Below are positions 33,960 through 45,149 of a stretch of DNA of 64,000 nt, piece by piece; within the stretch, counting starts at the first letter, position 1; every line of letters starts with the position of its first letter. The translations under genes and the position numbers were made by a program. The stretch is from Jacaranda mimosifolia (Eukaryota; Streptophyta; Magnoliopsida; Lamiales; Bignoniaceae): positions 33,150,501 through 33,214,500 of the forward strand of contig CM032117.1 in the NCBI GenBank assembly GCA_018894105.1. The letters run 5' to 3'. Under the pieces are notes generated by a model. That model was not told where the DNA came from. It saw only the letters and a list, made by a program, of their open reading frames with translations, and made no database searches.

Positions 33960-34010
33960 AATTTTGGTGCCATTTCTTCTTCTTCTTCTTCTTCTTCTTC
34001 TTTTTCTCGC
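33960..34010 (+). repeat. (CTT)n microsatellite
   Basis: A run of TTC/CTT triplets near the right side of the MULE. The serine-rich open frame across it is not supported as a gene. Confidence 0.8.
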
Positions 34011-34579
34011 GTCAATGGCAGAGGAACGGTTTCACGCCCTTTTCTTTTGGTGCTTAGAGAAGTCGATTTCAGGCTAAAAAAGAAAAAGAAAAGCATGCTT
34101 CTTCAAGAGAGAACGCATTTCCCAGGTATTTTTGTTGTTTTTTTCCAGTTGCAAGGGTATATAGGTCTTTCTAAAAGATATGGGGAGTGATTCCTAACTT
34201 TCGTGAAAAAGTGGGGAGTTTAGTGTGTAAAAATTCAAATGGGGATTGAACACTAAATTGAAAGTAGGGTTAGGGATTTTTTTTCTAATTAACTATTAAT
34301 TCAAATCTAAAGGACTTGTTCTTCAATATTTTGAGGAAATTTTTTTCAATTTTCAAAAAAATTTAAAAATATAGGCACATTTTAAAAATTTTCTTCCAAA
34401 ATACTATAATTTTTTAACCAAAAAATTCTTCACAGTTCATTAAAAAAAACCCTACATCCCAAAAAAGCATACCTACCCCCTTATTTTCTCACTTCATCTT
34501 TCATATTAGTGATTCATTTATCACTTTCTCACTTCTCACTTCACTCATATATAAATATATATATATACACACACACATA

Positions 34580-34602
34580 CTAGATGAAGGTGCTCGTGCA
34601 CC
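34580..34602 (-). mobile_element. Candidate Helitron 3' terminus
   Basis: The minus strand reads GGTGCACGAGCACC, a perfect 5-bp stem with a 4-base loop, followed after TTCAT by CTAG and then T. Helitrons end in a short hairpin a few bases before CTRR and insert between A and T, so this fits. The element would extend to higher coordinates, but I did not find its 5' TC end. Confidence 0.35.
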
Positions 34603-36168
34603 CTGAAGAGGGTAGGTAAATAATTTTTTTTATGTTAATTATCAAACATAAAAATATGGAAATATATAAAATAATAATTGATATTTATAATAACCAATTA
34701 ATATTAGCTTATTTAAGAAAATTTTCTAAGGGAAAAAGTTTATATAATTGCTGAAAATAAATAAAAAAGGGCTTCAAAAATTAATGTAGTTGTGTTTTTT
34801 GAAGTTTTAAGTTTTGAAATAGTTGTTACTTTGAGTTGCTCCCCCCCCCCCCCCCCCCCAAAGAAGATATGCAGGCAATCTTTTTTGCTATGGTGTGCCT
34901 ATTAGATTATAGGTATTTCTTGTTGTTTCTTTTTTTATACTTATTCAATTGAGTCCTTCGAATACATTTTAGGTGACTATCATTTGAATGAGCTCGCTAT
35001 ATATATATATATATATTATATCTATAATTGGGTTAGAGCACTTTTGGAAATTTTGAAAGTTTTATGTTGGGCTATATAATTTAGAACTCAGGATATTTAA
35101 GTTCTATCTATAAAGATTATAAATTTGAAATTAATTGAATTATGCTGGACTTATAATTTATATATTCAGAAATTTTTGAATGTTTTTTGGTTTTTTTTGT
35201 TTGTTTGTTTTTGTTTTGGTGTGTTACTCATTAACCACTTCCTTTGTCTTAATGAGTTATGTAAGAATACTTATTTTTCCAAAAGTAGGTGAGTGGGATA
35301 GTCGTTAATTGCAAACGTTCAATTTCATTAAATAGGAATTAATTTCTTTTTTCCCTTGATATATAAATATGCAGATGTGTTATCATTGGAACATATATTT
35401 TTTTTGTAGTTTCTTTTACAATAACTAATTAGAAAGTAATATTTATTTGTTTAATTATAATATTATTGCAGTTAAAATATTTGGAAGTAGAAAAATAGGA
35501 TACCGTGGGTAGAAAATAGCCTAAACGTATAAAAGCAGCTCAGCTCTTAGAACGATGTGTGATATATATATGAAACATCTCTTGAGCAAGATAATATTTT
35601 TTTCATTAAAGTTGTTTTATTTTTTTATTTTTTTTATTTTTTTAAATTTAATATATGTATATTTTATGTTTCAAAAGTTGCAAAGTTATATGATAAATCT
35701 TTCATAATATTCACTGGATATTTTCAAGATCAATCAAAAAGATATGAAGTTGAAGAATGGATTGAATTTTAGTCTTTAGCCTGTTGGAAAAATTATATGT
35801 ATATATTTATGTTATTTCTATTTTTTGAGATATATGCTAAAACAACTATAACTTTAAAAATTAGATTAATATAATGAATTTATATAAAAACCATGTTTAA
35901 AAAATAAAAAGTAGAAAAATAAAATAGAAAGGCAAAAAGACTTGAGAATATGAAAAACAGTTTTTTAAGTAAACAATAAAACAGAAAAATACAATTTATG
36001 ATTAATAATAAAAAAGAGTTTACTATGATAACCATAGGCAACATAAAAGTTCAGTTTTTTAATAATCTATCAAGTATACAAACACCAAATAAAATGTTAA
36101 AAATGTGCAAATACTAATGAAAGTCTTGTTTCATGAGGCATATTTTCAAATAATCACAAGCAATAATC
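34603..36168. other. AT-rich spacer
   Basis: No gene recognised. Contains (TA)n near 35,000 and T-rich runs. If the Helitron end at 34,580 is real, part of this may be its body. Confidence 0.5.
34841..34859 (+). repeat. Poly-C homopolymer (19 C)
   Basis: Nineteen consecutive C in otherwise AT-rich sequence. Confidence 0.9.
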
Positions 36169-36171
36169 TAA

Positions 36172-36429
36172 GGGCTAATTTGGTTGGAATGATAAGATGG
36201 GATACAATGTTTTTGTCCTACCTTATCATTTGTTTAGTTGGAGTGACAATAAACATTCAAACCCGCATGAATGTCAGAAGCCCGTATTTTATACGTGCAA
36301 CTCCCATGATAAATTAATCTGCCCACCCTCATGAGTTTATTTATCATGCTAACCAAACTATACTATAATAATAAATTATCACATAATAAATAATCATGAG
36401 ATAACTAAAAAATGCAGCCAAACTAGCCC
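36172..36429. mobile_element. Tourist-type (PIF/Harbinger) MITE, 258 bp
   Basis: Imperfect terminal inverted repeats, GGGCTAATTTGGTTG at the left and the reverse complement GGGCTAGTTTGGCTG at the right, flanked by TAA on both sides (36169-36171 and 36430-36432). A 3-bp TWA target duplication with GG-start TIRs is typical of Tourist MITEs. It has no coding capacity. Confidence 0.8.
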
Positions 36430-37559
36430 TAAGTTAAGTTGTTTTCCCTTCTTCAGTCATAGTGTTTTTCTAAATAATGTTGTAAGTCCATGTAACCAAG
36501 TCAATTCGAGCGTATATGGATGTTAATGTTCTGTTAATAGATCGAACCAAAAAAAAAATTGTATTTTTATAATAAATATCTAATTATATTTTAATATTTA
36601 GTTTTAATTAGATAAAAAAAAATTTAATTTGATTGATGTTAATTTTACTCAATATAATTTATTTTTTCATAAGAAAACCGCAAAAATATGTGTCGTGCCA
36701 GGCTGCGTATTTCTTAATTCAAACTAAGCATGCAACCACATATTTCTTTATCTTTACAACTACTCAAATACTCAAATATATAAGAATATATTAAGATAAA
36801 CTAGGGGATTACAAGCCAAAAGTTTTGAGGGAAAGTTTAAACAAAAAATTACAAACTTCCCTTAACAGTATGTCCAATTACTAAAAATCTCTTCTAGAAG
36901 AAAAGAGATAAAATTATGGACAACATCAGATTGAAAGTTAAAAGCAAAATTTAAGATGATAAAGCTTCCAACACATGCAAGAATTCCCACAAGAGGGGCC
37001 AAGCTTGGGCTTGTTTGTTTACAAATTTCCAATCAATTTTCCAACTCCTAAAATTTAAACAAACAAACAATACACATTTTTCAATTTTACTCCAAAATAC
37101 AAAATTTATTCCCAAAATATCCCTGCTATTCATACTCCCAACACATTCCCCAAAGTTCCAATCAATTATCTCATCATTGCAAATATATACACATATTACC
37201 ACTCATACAATCTATATGTACACATACATAAATAATTTAAAAATATTTATTTCAACCCACCAACCCAACAAAAATTTATTGATATGATATCTTGTCCCCT
37301 CCCAAAACACAAACAAACAAACAATTTTCTCCTAATTTATTTTCTATCTACCAACAAAAACACAAACAAACAATCATCACATTATCCAACCCCACTTCCG
37401 AAAAACCATTTTGGAAATTCAAAATTGGGAGAATGCCCTAATTCACATCCAAACAAAGTCCTTGTTTCCCATTTTATCCAAATTTTTGAGGTTGATTACG
37501 AAACTCCAAAGGTCCACCGACCAAATTCCCATTCTAGCAAAACAAGAAGCCACTAGGTA

Positions 37560-37795
37560 CAAAGTTCGAATTCCCATTTCAGTAATAAATTCAGCAATTA
37601 AAGATGAAGCATGAGACACCCCTTTCCAACAAAACAACCAGGGTTCGACTCCCTCTTGCAGCAAGATTTTACAAGTGAAAGCCATGCGCCAGAGTCACCC
37701 AAATGACTAGGGTTCGAGTCTATGAAGCAGTAATTTCCAGCGAAAGGGATGCAAAACAGTCAGGAGGCTAGGGTCCAAGTTCCCCTTCCATCACA
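37560..37795. repeat. Short tandem repeat with tRNA B-box-like words
   Basis: Four units of about 60-78 bases contain, in order, AGTTCGAATTCCC (37,563), GGGTTCGACTCCC (37,641), GGGTTCGAGTC (37,710) and GGGTCCAAGTTCC (37,771). The words resemble the internal B box of tRNA genes and SINEs. There is no A box or cloverleaf, so this is not a tRNA gene. Confidence 0.5.
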
Positions 37796-38694
37796 ATAGA
37801 AAAAAGAAAAAAAAAGAAACCCAAGAACAAGAAGCAATTTTTATGAGATCCATGTCATATTCCCAACAGTTTTGAGCTCAATCCTATTGGAAGAATGCTA
37901 GGAGCTTCACCAAAATAATGAAGCAACATATATCTATCAGACAACTTGAATGTTGAGAAACAAAACCACAAAATAACCTGTATAGCAGCAAGATAAACTT
38001 TACAGTAGTGATGGAGCCATAACAAGCTCCTGAGCAAATCCTAACAACTAATTAGATTCCATGCTCAAGGAAGAAGCCTCTTGATGAGCAACACAAGATA
38101 GAAGGAAAATGGAAGACTTCTGTACTGACTATTGAGGTAATAAATTGCTAAAAAGCTGCAGTAAAAATCTATTTAAGCAGCAAAGTGAAACAACACTAGC
38201 AACCATTTGATCACAGCAAAAAGACCATGCACATATTGCTGTGAAAAGCCAACGCTTAATTTGGGACACCCAAATTGCTCATTTTGATATCTTCATTTCA
38301 AAGTAATGAGCACCTAAAATAAATTTTCGCTACTTTTCAGTTTCTATGAAAAGTAATGCTGCATGAGTAATGACATTTAATGTAAAATATTATACACATG
38401 ATTCCAACTTTAAATTGTGTAGTTTGCCCAATAAACATCCATTTTGTAAAAGTCCACGGCTTTTCTTTGTTTCTTTGCTCCATATACTTCCATTATTGGC
38501 TTGTATAAGTACACTATAAAAAAGAATATTGTTTACTTGTGCTGAAAAATAAAATGTTCTATCTAATATACATACTTTGTTTTACTCACTTGCTTGTTGA
38601 TGAGGGACACTATCGATTGCTTCTTAGAGGCTTCTCTGAGTAAATGTTGCAGTCTAAGGAAACTGAATTTCCTTTCCCTTGTTATTAAATATCC

Positions 38695-40070
38695 ATAGCA
38701 TAAATACAACTATTAAATAGTTAAACAAAATTTTGGAATAGGAAAAAACTAAAATCCAAATCAAACTAAAGATAATAAAAATATTAAAGCAATTTATACA
38801 CATATGGCACAGCAGTAGTTGTTTCCCAAAATAAACACCTCATTTTAAATATAGCATTTGGATAAAGAGCATAAAAAGAGCAAAACTTAAACATAAATAG
38901 AAGTTAAAAAATAAGAACTTATACCCATTAAATATTTCAAAGGGCACCATATAACTTTCATCTTTTGAACTAAACTCAGATTTTTATTGCTATGAAATTT
39001 GAGCTTAATACATTTTTTATTATCTATTTTTTGCTTATTGTTCAAAGGATGAACAAAAACGCAACCTTTTGCCCCTTCTTACTTTTAAGAATTTTTCAAC
39101 ACAATAATTTGAAATAGAAGCTTTTGATTTATAGAACCAAAATAAATGACCTGCATTAAGTGTAAGTACAGTTAAATAGTCAAGAATATTGAAGATTACA
39201 CCCCATAAACCAATGAAAATAACAAAAATTTGGAACAATTACTATTAACATTAATAAGTAAATAAGGTAATATAATTTCAAAAAAAACAATTAAACGGAA
39301 AAGAATAAAGCATAAAAAAATTTATAAGCATAACTGAATAACATAATCAGGAATCAGAAGCAAGACAACATAATAGAGCTGAGATGAATAGCAACATGCA
39401 TCATACATCAAACAAAACAAATCAATAAAGTCTAAAATACCTTTCTTTAACCACTTGCAAGAAACAATTTGTGTCACAATATTGTCCAAGCAAATCAGTG
39501 CAAGTACTGCAATTTAAAGATAAAACATATATGAAAAGAGCTCAAAACTAATACATATCACCTTTTCAAATACAATTTTATCATGTACAAAGAAAATTTT
39601 ACCAAAAAAATTAGTTAAAACTAAATATACCTACCCACAAGATGAATGAAGCAATAATAATAAAGAGAAAAGAAACAACTACAATATGAAAAATATATCT
39701 AAACACAGATACTTTAACATATCCAATAATAACTTTACTTAGTGTATACTATCAATTAATGAATATTCTATAGCATGAATGCAACTATCAAATAATCAAT
39801 GAATAACTTTAACCATAATCTATAACATGAACACAACTATCAAATAATTAATGAATATTCACAATTTGCAATAACCAAAATCAAAACAAAACTAAAGATG
39901 ACAAATTCAATTAAACAATTTATATATACATATGCCACAACAGTGATGACTCACTAAGACAAACATCTCATTTTCAATGCACAGTTAGACAGGGAACATA
40001 AAAAGAAAAAAATACAAACAAAACTAAAAGCTAAGAAACAAAGAACTTGTTACCATAAAATGTTACCAAG
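38695..40070. repeat. Diverged direct duplication (two arms of about 260 bp)
   Basis: 38,695-38,960 and 39,825-40,070 share the same succession of words: 'acaactat-aaat', 'aacaatttatacacatatg-cacagcag', 'aaaca-ctcattttaa', 'gaacataaaaag'. It is noncoding in both arms. Confidence 0.55.
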
Positions 40071-40239
40071 GTTAAAAACAGCATTACAATTGCCCACTCT
40101 CAATTTTTACTTAAAACTGAACTTAAATTTTACTCAGAAATACATATGTATTTTATATGTAATATAATTTATATTATTAAAAGATGAACAACCATGCTAC
40201 TCATGACTTTTGTCCTTGATGATTTCTGTATATTATTCA

Positions 40240-41060
40240 GTGAGATGCATAAGCCAAAAGCATGCGAATGGATTCAAGTCGTGCAACAGGAGCATAAATT
40301 TCATCATACTCAATACCTTCCTACTGAGGGTATCCCTTGGCAACTAATCTTGCCTTGTTCTTGATAAGGTTGCCTTTACCATCCAGTTTGTTGCAAAATA
40401 CCCACTTAGTTTCTATCATAGGGTGTTCTGGTCTTTCAACCAAGTTCCAAACTTTATTTTTGTCAAATTGTGACAGTTCATCCTTCATAGCTTTAACCCA
40501 GGGTTCATCATTTAAAGCTTCTTTAATGTTTCTAGGTTCTGTAAGAGAAAGGAATACAATATTAGTAACATTAGAAGATTCCTCTTTTGCACAAGATCTT
40601 GTGGTAATTCTTGCTTAGGGATCCCTAATTATGTTGTTAGTTGGACGACTGGAAGAGTGCTTGAATTTTCTCAATTTTTCATCACCATCGTTGTTTTAAC
40701 TTCCAATCGTATCATCTGTTAGGGGATTACTACTTTCTGAAATCTCAGGGCCTTTGCTTTGTTGAATAACTTCAATATAGAGTTGTTCAGCTCCTACAGA
40801 TTCAATGCTCAAGGTTTCCTTGGTAGCTAGAGGGTTAGTTTCATCAAATACCACATGAATGATTTCTTGAATTACGCATTTTCATTTGTTAACAACTCTA
40901 TATGCTTTACTATGAATTGAGTATCCAAAAAAAATACCCTCGTTAGATGTTGAATCAAATTTACCTCGTGAGTCTTTGTCATTGATGATATGACACTTGC
41001 ATCCAAAGACTCAAAAATTGGAAATGTTTGGAACTTTTTCATTCCACAGTTCATAAGGTG
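40240..41060 (-). pseudogene. C1 pol: integrase C-terminal part and start of reverse transcriptase
   Basis: Minus-strand frames give GKFDSTSNEGIFFGYS and HSKAYRVVNKR (end of integrase in copia pol), then DEPWVKAMKDELSQFDKNKV, WNLVERPEHPMI-TKWVF, KARLVAKGY, a stop, EGIEYDEIYAPVARLESIRM and LLAYASH (start of copia RT). Homology is lost directly after, where 'YQMDVKSAFLNG' should come. Confidence 0.82.
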
Positions 41061-41089
41061 TCTTTTTGATGAAAGGTCTGAGGAAAACT

Positions 41090-41440
41090 TTATTGATCAT
41101 GTAGCATGCCATTTTGATTGCTTTGCGCCATTTCCTGGAGTACCTTGTTTTTTCTTTCAACTACCCCATTTTGTTGGGGTGTTCTAGGAGCAGAAAAGTT
41201 ATGAGCATAACCAAATTCATTACAAAAATTACTGAAATCTGAATTCTCAAATTCCAGTCCATGATAACTTCTTATGGACTTAATGGTGTGACCTTTTTCA
41301 TTTTGTATTCTCTTTGTGAGTGAAATGAAAGACTTTAATGCATTATTTTTGTGAGACAAAAATCGCACCCAGGTGAAGCGTGAAAAATCATCCACAATTA
41401 CAAGCACATATTTGCTACCACCAAGTGTTTGAGTTTTCAT
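41090..41440 (-). pseudogene. C1 pol: integrase catalytic core
   Basis: An open minus-strand frame reads GGSKYVLVIVDDFSRFTWVR, IRSYHGLEFENSDF and APRTPQQNGVVERKNKVLQE. This is the copia DD35E integrase core, with the first D (VDDFSR) and the E (VERKN) present. The second Asp, normally IRSDHG, is Y, so the protein would be inactive even though the frame is open. A decayed GAG-pre-integrase segment lies just upstream (41,886-41,560). Confidence 0.88.
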
Positions 41441-41867
41441 TAGACCAAAAAGATCTAGATGAAGAAGATCAAGCGGTTTTAAGGAAGATACAACATTTAC
41501 AGGCTTGAAAGAAGTTTTTATCTATTTTCCTTTAACACAAGCATTGCAAACTTTGTTTTTACTAAAGTTCAGAATTGAAATACCTCTTACAAGACCCTTT
41601 TTATCAATATGATTTATCAAATTCTTGATTGCATGACCTAAGCATCTGTGCCATGTCCAACTAGGGTCTTTTAATGTAATGTGACATTCTACATTTTGGT
41701 TTATGAGTCACTCAAATTAATGCAATAAATCTTCCTAACTCTAGTGGCAGTGAATATAGTTACATCATTTTTTGACACAATGCAAAGTGAAGGTTGAAAA
41801 CGTACCTGATAGCCACGGTCACATAGTTGGCTAATACTTAGCAGATTGTGTTTATCCCTTCTACCAA

Positions 41868-42074
41868 TCAGACATTTTCTATGCAAGTTTCAATATTTCT
41901 GCTAACCGTACCTATTTTGACTATTTTACCTTTGGTGTTGCCTGCAAATGCGACATTTTCTCCATCGAATTGCTGTAGGTCTGAGAAGAATGACTTAGCT
42001 CCTTTCATATGTCCGGAACATCCACTGTCCAAATACAATTTTTCGCTTGTTTTCTTCATTAGCTCCTGCATCAC
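41868..42074 (-). pseudogene. C1 pol: aspartic protease
   Basis: The minus strand reads EKLYLDSGCSGHMKGAKSFF. It contains the copia retropepsin active-site motif DSG in the setting 'YLDSGCSRHMTGD'. It cuts the polyprotein inside the particle. It lies between the gag knuckle at 42,160-42,250 and the integrase. Confidence 0.85.
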
Positions 42075-42135
42075 AAATGTTTAACCTTTTAGGTACCCAC
42101 TTATTACTGGGTCTTGGTTTGTTAGTCTTTTTAAC

Positions 42136-43570
42136 CTACACATCCTTGGTTTCGATGTGTCTTTTTATTAGACATTTATAGGACAAGTGACCAACATAAT
42201 TGCAAGTGTGGCAGATTCTGGGATTTTTAGGAGTTCTTTCTATGAGAGGCATTTTCCTTTTCAGTTTTCTCTTTAGTGAGTAATTTTCTTCGAGAAGAAC
42301 CTCTACTTGTTTTTCTATTTCTTTATTCTTTAGAACTATTCTATTTCTATCTTCCAATCCCTTTTTTATGATATTGTTATAGATATGGACTATCTCTGAC
42401 TTTTCACTAATAGTCTTCTGTAATTGTTCCTTAAGAGAGTTCAATTATATTTCCAATTCAGTTAACTGATTGTGACACTTAGCATATATGTTCAGTGAAC
42501 TGGTACTTTCATGGTCAAACTTAAAACTTTCAGAATCGAATATAGAATTGAAAGTTATTTACTTATCTACCATTAGACAATTATCTTCAACGTCAAATTA
42601 ATTTAAGTCAGAGTCGTCCCATGTAATTGTCATGGCTTTTGGTCTGGAACTTCTTTTATGTTTGGGACTTCTTCTCAACTTTGGACAGTCTGGTCTTTTG
42701 TGACCTACTTCACGACACTCATGGCATATGATTTGTTCTAGTTTTTGATATTTATTTCTCTTGTAGTTGGATCTTAGGTTCTTTTTGAATTTCTCTTTCG
42801 CTTGAGTGAGTTGCCTCAAACGCCTAGTAACCATCGCAATTTCCTCATTTATGGTTTCTTCATCAAGGTTTCCCAAGTCATCATTCTAGTCTCCATTTTT
42901 AGCATTGGAAGCTATGTTTTTCATGTTCTTACCTTTGGAACTTTCTACCTTACTTAAGAGAGTCATTTCATATGAGGTGAGGGATCCAATGAATTTACCC
43001 ATAGTCATCTTTTCCAGATTCTTTGCTTCATGAATAGCTGTCACTTTCGGATTCCATTCTTTGGGTAAGGAGCCAAGATGATTTTTCCCAAAGCAAACAT
43101 TGGGTTCACAATTTCCATAAAGCGAGCATATATTTGACTTATTGATTCACTTGTTTTCATTGAAAACATTTCAAATTGTGAGTAAGAAGAGCAATTCGTT
43201 TCAATTTTACCTGAGAGGTTCTTTCATGGGTAATCTGCAACATGTCCCATATTTCTTTTACTAAGGAGCAAGTACTGACTTGATTGTATTCTTCTTTGAC
43301 AAGGGCATAGGACAAAATATTTTTTGCCTTAGCATTTGTTGAGAGGATTTTCTTGTCTTTCGCCATAAGTTAAATTTTACCTTTTGGAGACATTTCAAAA
43401 TTCATTGGAATAAGGGGCCCATCAATGACAATGCTCCAAAGATCATAGTCTAGTACTATGAAAAACTCTTGGATTATGTTTTTCTATGTAGGATAATTTA
43501 TTCCATCAAATAAGGGTGGAAGAGTATGAGATTGTCCTTCTGCATAGATATCAAAACTAGAGGCAACCAT
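42136..43570 (-). pseudogene. C1 gag with two zinc knuckles
   Basis: The start ATG is at 43570-43568, 15 bases inside the primer site. It begins MVASSFDIYAEGQSHTLPPL and FDGINYPT (stop), which is the usual copia gag start. VKEIWDMLQITHERTSQVKL (about 43,270) is the UBN2-type capsid block. CHECREVGHKRPDC (about 42,725) and CHTCNYVGHLSYKC (about 42,200) are both C-x2-C-x4-H-x4-C. Several stops split the frame. Confidence 0.82.
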
Positions 43571-43584
43571 TAGAGAGAAATCAA

Positions 43585-43600
43585 CCTAGCCCTGATACCA
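43585..43600 (-). other. Primer binding site of C1 (tRNA-iMet)
   Basis: The minus strand reads TGGTATCAGGGCTAGG, complementary to initiator tRNA-Met with one or two changes, two bases from the LTR end. Confidence 0.88.
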
Positions 43601-43602
43601 AT

Positions 43603-44350
43603 TGAAAGTTTATAGGGTCCCAAAGGAATAAAGAACTCAGATGAGTCAAATAAGATATAGATATACTAAACTGGAACTTCCAGACAATACTGAAATTCCA
43701 GGGATAATAAAAATAGACAGAGCAATAAATGAAAGAGACAAAGGTAGTTATAGTAGTTCGGGAAGCCTACTCCATTACCTAAGCTAGAAGACTTAGGATT
43801 TTGAACCTACACTTTAATTAGTAATTATAGTTGCAAAATATAAAGTACCAAACAGCTGGAACCAAGCACTGGATCAATCTTCAGAGGCTGATCAAAAGAA
43901 ACAAACACTTTGACTAAATCACACTAGATGTTCTAGAGCACTCACTCAACTTTTCGTTAGCAATATTGCTTATACACTTTGTGAGCCTAGTTACTTTTGC
44001 TAGTCTTCTTGTCAATAAATAACCTTAGTTACTACCAAATATACAATGATAGAAAATGGCCTCATATTTGGCATGTTTCCTTCTATACATGGACAACTGT
44101 ATCTTTTAGTCAAATGGAAAGTTCCTTGATTAACGTAACGGCTAGTTTCCTTGTGAATCATTTTAAATCTATTGCCAATCATTCCATATGAGAAATTGGT
44201 CATAATCAAAATATTCTTGGAGAGAATCCTAATATTTTTAAAACACATCGACCTTAATTATTGATGATTGAGAATATGCTATTGGAAGTTGTCATAAACT
44301 CTTGGAAAGGATTTTAGTAGTGCTAAAGATGTTACTTTTGAAGTGCTTAA
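43603..44350 (-). repeat. 5' LTR of C1 (upper limit approximate)
   Basis: Begins TGAAAGTTTATAGGGTCCCA on the plus strand, next to the primer site. No second LTR exists in the window, so the far end is a guess from loss of LTR-like sequence before the FRIGIDA-like fragment. Confidence 0.55.
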
Positions 44351-44649
44351 TTGTTCATCAACTTCAGCTTGTAGCATAGCATATTTCCAAAAATAATGTC
44401 AATGATCAAAAGAAATATAGATATATAATGAAAGAAACACATTCACTTCAAAAAATATAAAGCAGTACATAATGAAAAAGGAATATAAAATAAGAACAAA
44501 TATAGCCAAAAGATAATCTTTAATATAAAATACTGAATAATATCTACAACAATTTTAACCAAACATTCAATATCATTAGTATGCCAAAACACATCATGGG
44601 AAAGGAATATAAAATAAGAACAAATAAGAACAAACACCTCATCATGGGA

Positions 44650-44757
44650 GAATTTGTCGGCAAGTCCAACTTCATGTGTAAAATGTATAACATCAACATG
44701 TTGTCCCCTTCTAATCAATTTTTCAATCATATCAGGTTTCTTACCTTTAAGGCGAAG
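44650..44757 (-). pseudogene. FRIGIDA-like protein exon fragment
   Basis: The minus strand reads LRLKGKKPDMIEKLIRRGQH then VDVIHFTHEVGLADKF. This resembles the Frigida superfamily block 'L-GKKPDMIE-LI-RGQQ-DAVHF-YEFGLVDKFPPVPLL'. The PPVPLL tail is replaced by SHDE. Family members support transcription of FLC and related genes. Immediately upstream is EAYAGVSEAISRHPSLLFC, not recognised. Only a fragment remains. Confidence 0.5.
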
Positions 44758-45149
44758 CAAAACAGCAAGCTTGGGTGTCTACTTATAGCCTCGCTAACGC
44801 CAGCATAAGCTTCCTACATAATCCACACCATCATCTCATAACTCCAAAAGTCATCAATTGCTGCAGGAACAGAAAGTTCCTTCTACAGGAGGGTATAATG
44901 CTTTTTCCACAAATTCTACTTTCTTTGTTCTCCTCAGTTTCCTTCTCGCCACAGGCCTGGGTGCATTCTCATTAAATAGCACACTATAACATAGAATGAA
45001 GTAATTAGTACTTCATATGATTCCAAGTAGAGCAACAAATGAAAAGAGAAAGTATCCCTAAAACCTACTAAAGTTGTATCTACTCCTAAGGCACATGTAA
45101 TTCTTAAAACCATAGTTATACATTTTAAAACAAAAGTCGTCAATTCACA

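Larger units (their letters stand above)
21206..34280. mobile_element. Large Mutator-like element (MULE) rich in tandem repeats
   Basis: The region holds a plus-strand MuDR-type transposase (23,369-25,167), a convergent Ulp1-type protease gene (26,830-30,195, minus) and five tandem-repeat arrays. Transposase plus Ulp1-like ORF is a known pairing in plant MULEs of the Kaonashi kind. The ends are uncertain. The left limit is where the gypsy LTR stops. The right limit is set near the 'GGGGATTGAACACTAAATTG' sequence at about 34,240, which has the look of a subterminal region. I could not find matching terminal inverted repeats at the left side. Confidence 0.75.
36433..40239. other. AT-rich spacer without recognised gene
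   Basis: I see no convincing exon. Features inside are a tandem repeat with tRNA B-box-like words (37,560-37,790) and a diverged direct duplication (38,695-38,960 and 39,825-40,070). There is also a minus-strand open stretch at 38,037-37,855 (KLSDRYMLLHYFGEAPSILP) that could be an exon but that I cannot assign. Confidence 0.45.
40240..44350 (-). mobile_element. Truncated Ty1/copia retrotransposon (element C1)
   Basis: Minus-strand element. The primer site is at 43585-43600 and the 5' LTR starts at 43603 and runs to roughly 44,250-44,370. Gag starts at 43570. Protease, GAG-pre-integrase, integrase and the first part of reverse transcriptase follow downstream. The element stops at about 40,240 inside RT, just after ARLESIRMLLAYASH. 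The palm, RNase H and the 3' LTR are missing, so the upper LTR edge cannot be fixed by comparison. Confidence 0.85.

Noticed and set aside
33915..34190. Plus-strand 91-codon frame with a serine run
   Set aside because: The serine run is a CTT microsatellite and the rest has no recognisable domain; it lies in the MULE end region.
21206..34280. Simple nested insertion of the MULE into the G1 LTR
   Set aside because: The rest of the LTR is not present on the right side and no 9-bp duplication was seen, so a clean insertion is not supported.
37560..37795. tRNA gene from GGGTTCGACTCCC
   Set aside because: B-box word without A box, anticodon arm or acceptor pairing on either strand.
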